A DNA stretch of 64,000 nt. Source: CAYVBJ01 sp964517005. GTDB lineage: Bacteria > Bacteroidota > Rhodothermia > Balneolales > Balneolaceae. The stretch is taken from NCBI GenBank assembly GCA_964517005.1, contig CAZFAJ010000005.1, forward strand, positions 1-64,000, written 5' to 3'. Position 1 is the stretch's first letter; each line of letters starts with the position of its first letter. The translations under genes were made by a program, and so were the position numbers. Positions 63,574-64,000 of this stretch are shown in pieces. Below the pieces are notes generated by a model, which saw only the letters and a list, made by a program, of their open reading frames with translations, ran no database searches and was not told where the DNA came from.

Positions 63574-64000
63574 ATGCCTGCTGATAACCTGGATCATCTA
63601 TGCGTAAATACACTCAGAACCCTGGCGATGGACGCCGTCGAAGAAGCACAGTCAGGCCACCCCGGAATGCCCATGGGAATGGCTGATGCCGCCTATGTAC
63701 TCTGGACCAAATTTTTAAAACACAATCCGCAAAATCCAGGCTGGTTTGACCGTGACCGGTTTGTTTTATCAGCCGGCCACGGTTCGATGCTTCTCTATGG
63801 CCTGTTACATCTTACCGGATATAATCTTTCACTGGATGAACTAAAGAATTTCCGGCAGCTGCACAGCCTTACTCCGGGACACCCCGAAGGTACCCTTACA
63901 CCAGGCGTGGAAACAACCACAGGTCCGCTGGGCCAGGGGCTGGCAACCGGCATAGGGATGGCAATGGCAGAGGCATTTATGTCAGCTCGTTTCAATAAAG
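63574..64000 (+). CDS. tkt: Transketolase, N-terminal part (cut by the window edge)
   Basis: First 142 residues of transketolase, which moves two-carbon units in the pentose phosphate pathway and links to gnd at 7.2 kb. The thiamine diphosphate-binding features AGHGSMLLYGLLHLTGY, SGHPGMPMGMADAAYVLW and PEGTLTPGVETTTGPLGQGLATGIGMA are conserved at the expected places (split here). The gene continues beyond the window. Confidence 0.96.
   Translation, partial: MPADNLDHLCVNTLRTLAMDAVEEAQSGHPGMPMGMADAAYVLWTKFLKHNPQNPGWFDRDRFVLSAGHGSMLLYGLLHLTGYNLSLDELKNFRQLHSLTPGHPEGTLTPGVETTTGPLGQGLATGIGMAMAEAFMSARFNK

Noticed and set aside
1..64000. CRISPR arrays, prophage, transposase genes, tRNA or rRNA genes
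   Set aside because: None was seen on reading. Small RNAs without obvious structure could have been missed.

Overview
The window is a gene-dense chromosomal segment (about 65 genes, GC low 40s percent) from a Gram-negative bacterium of the Bacteroidota/Balneolota side of the tree. Signs of this are a promoter with the Bacteroidota-type -7 element (TATCTTTG, 63525-63532), a bacillithiol gene (bshC), DUF4382 and DUF5683 proteins, an orphan BatA-type protein, outer-membrane beta-barrels and LpxH. A marine or halophilic Balneolaceae member is my best guess; this is inference from gene content, not a database match. No rRNA, tRNA, CRISPR array, prophage, transposase or known defence island was seen. 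Most of the window is core metabolism.

Layout. 1-6.5 kb: an FAD dehydrogenase broken by a one-base frameshift, a GlsB/YeaQ membrane protein, an unknown PH-like protein, a DUF4382 lipoprotein with a poly-aspartate tail, a 0.9-kb non-coding stretch filled with structured repeats, and a secreted S9 peptidase. 6.6-10 kb: a gluconate cassette (gntK, gnd, gntP) feeding the pentose phosphate pathway. 10-13.7 kb, minus strand: response regulator, patatin-type phospholipase with an outer-membrane barrel (PlpD-like), TPR protein, and an SUI1/eIF1-like factor. 13.9-18.1 kb, plus strand: BFN nuclease, bshC, 5-formyl-THF cyclo-ligase, PspC protein, tmk. 18-23 kb, minus strand: MMPL/RND exporter, lipoprotein acetamidase, outer-membrane barrel.

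23.3-30.4 kb, plus strand: SRPBCC protein, aroE, pgeF, HDAC-like deacetylase, dxr, rseP, psd, pssA, an envelope and isoprenoid/phospholipid block. 30.4-35.6 kb, minus strand: DUF2892 protein, Crp/Fnr regulator, penicillin-binding protein 1A, LpxH, long-chain polyprenyl synthase. 35.6-45.4 kb, plus strand: pfkA, pgi, deoxynucleoside kinase, DUF177, rpmF, plsX, fabH, fabD, fabG, acpP, fabF, rnc: glycolysis followed by the classical fatty-acid synthesis cluster.

45.5-55.5 kb: mgtE, thyA, folA, an unusual PAS-HisKA-REC protein without a kinase ATPase domain, an HD phosphohydrolase, a thioesterase, an M42 peptidase, a BatA-like VWA protein, an orphan anti-sigma-like protein and an RluA-type pseudouridine synthase. 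55.6-64 kb, plus strand: uvrC, an ECF sigma/anti-sigma pair, parA-parB, DUF5683 protein, LOG-family protein, a secreted TPR protein and the 5' end of transketolase.

The most unusual items are the catalytic-domain-less histidine kinase, the patatin-barrel operon, the exporter/amidase/barrel trio, the hairpin repeats at 3.6-4.4 kb, and the frameshift near 1263. I did not find a clearly new multi-gene system.
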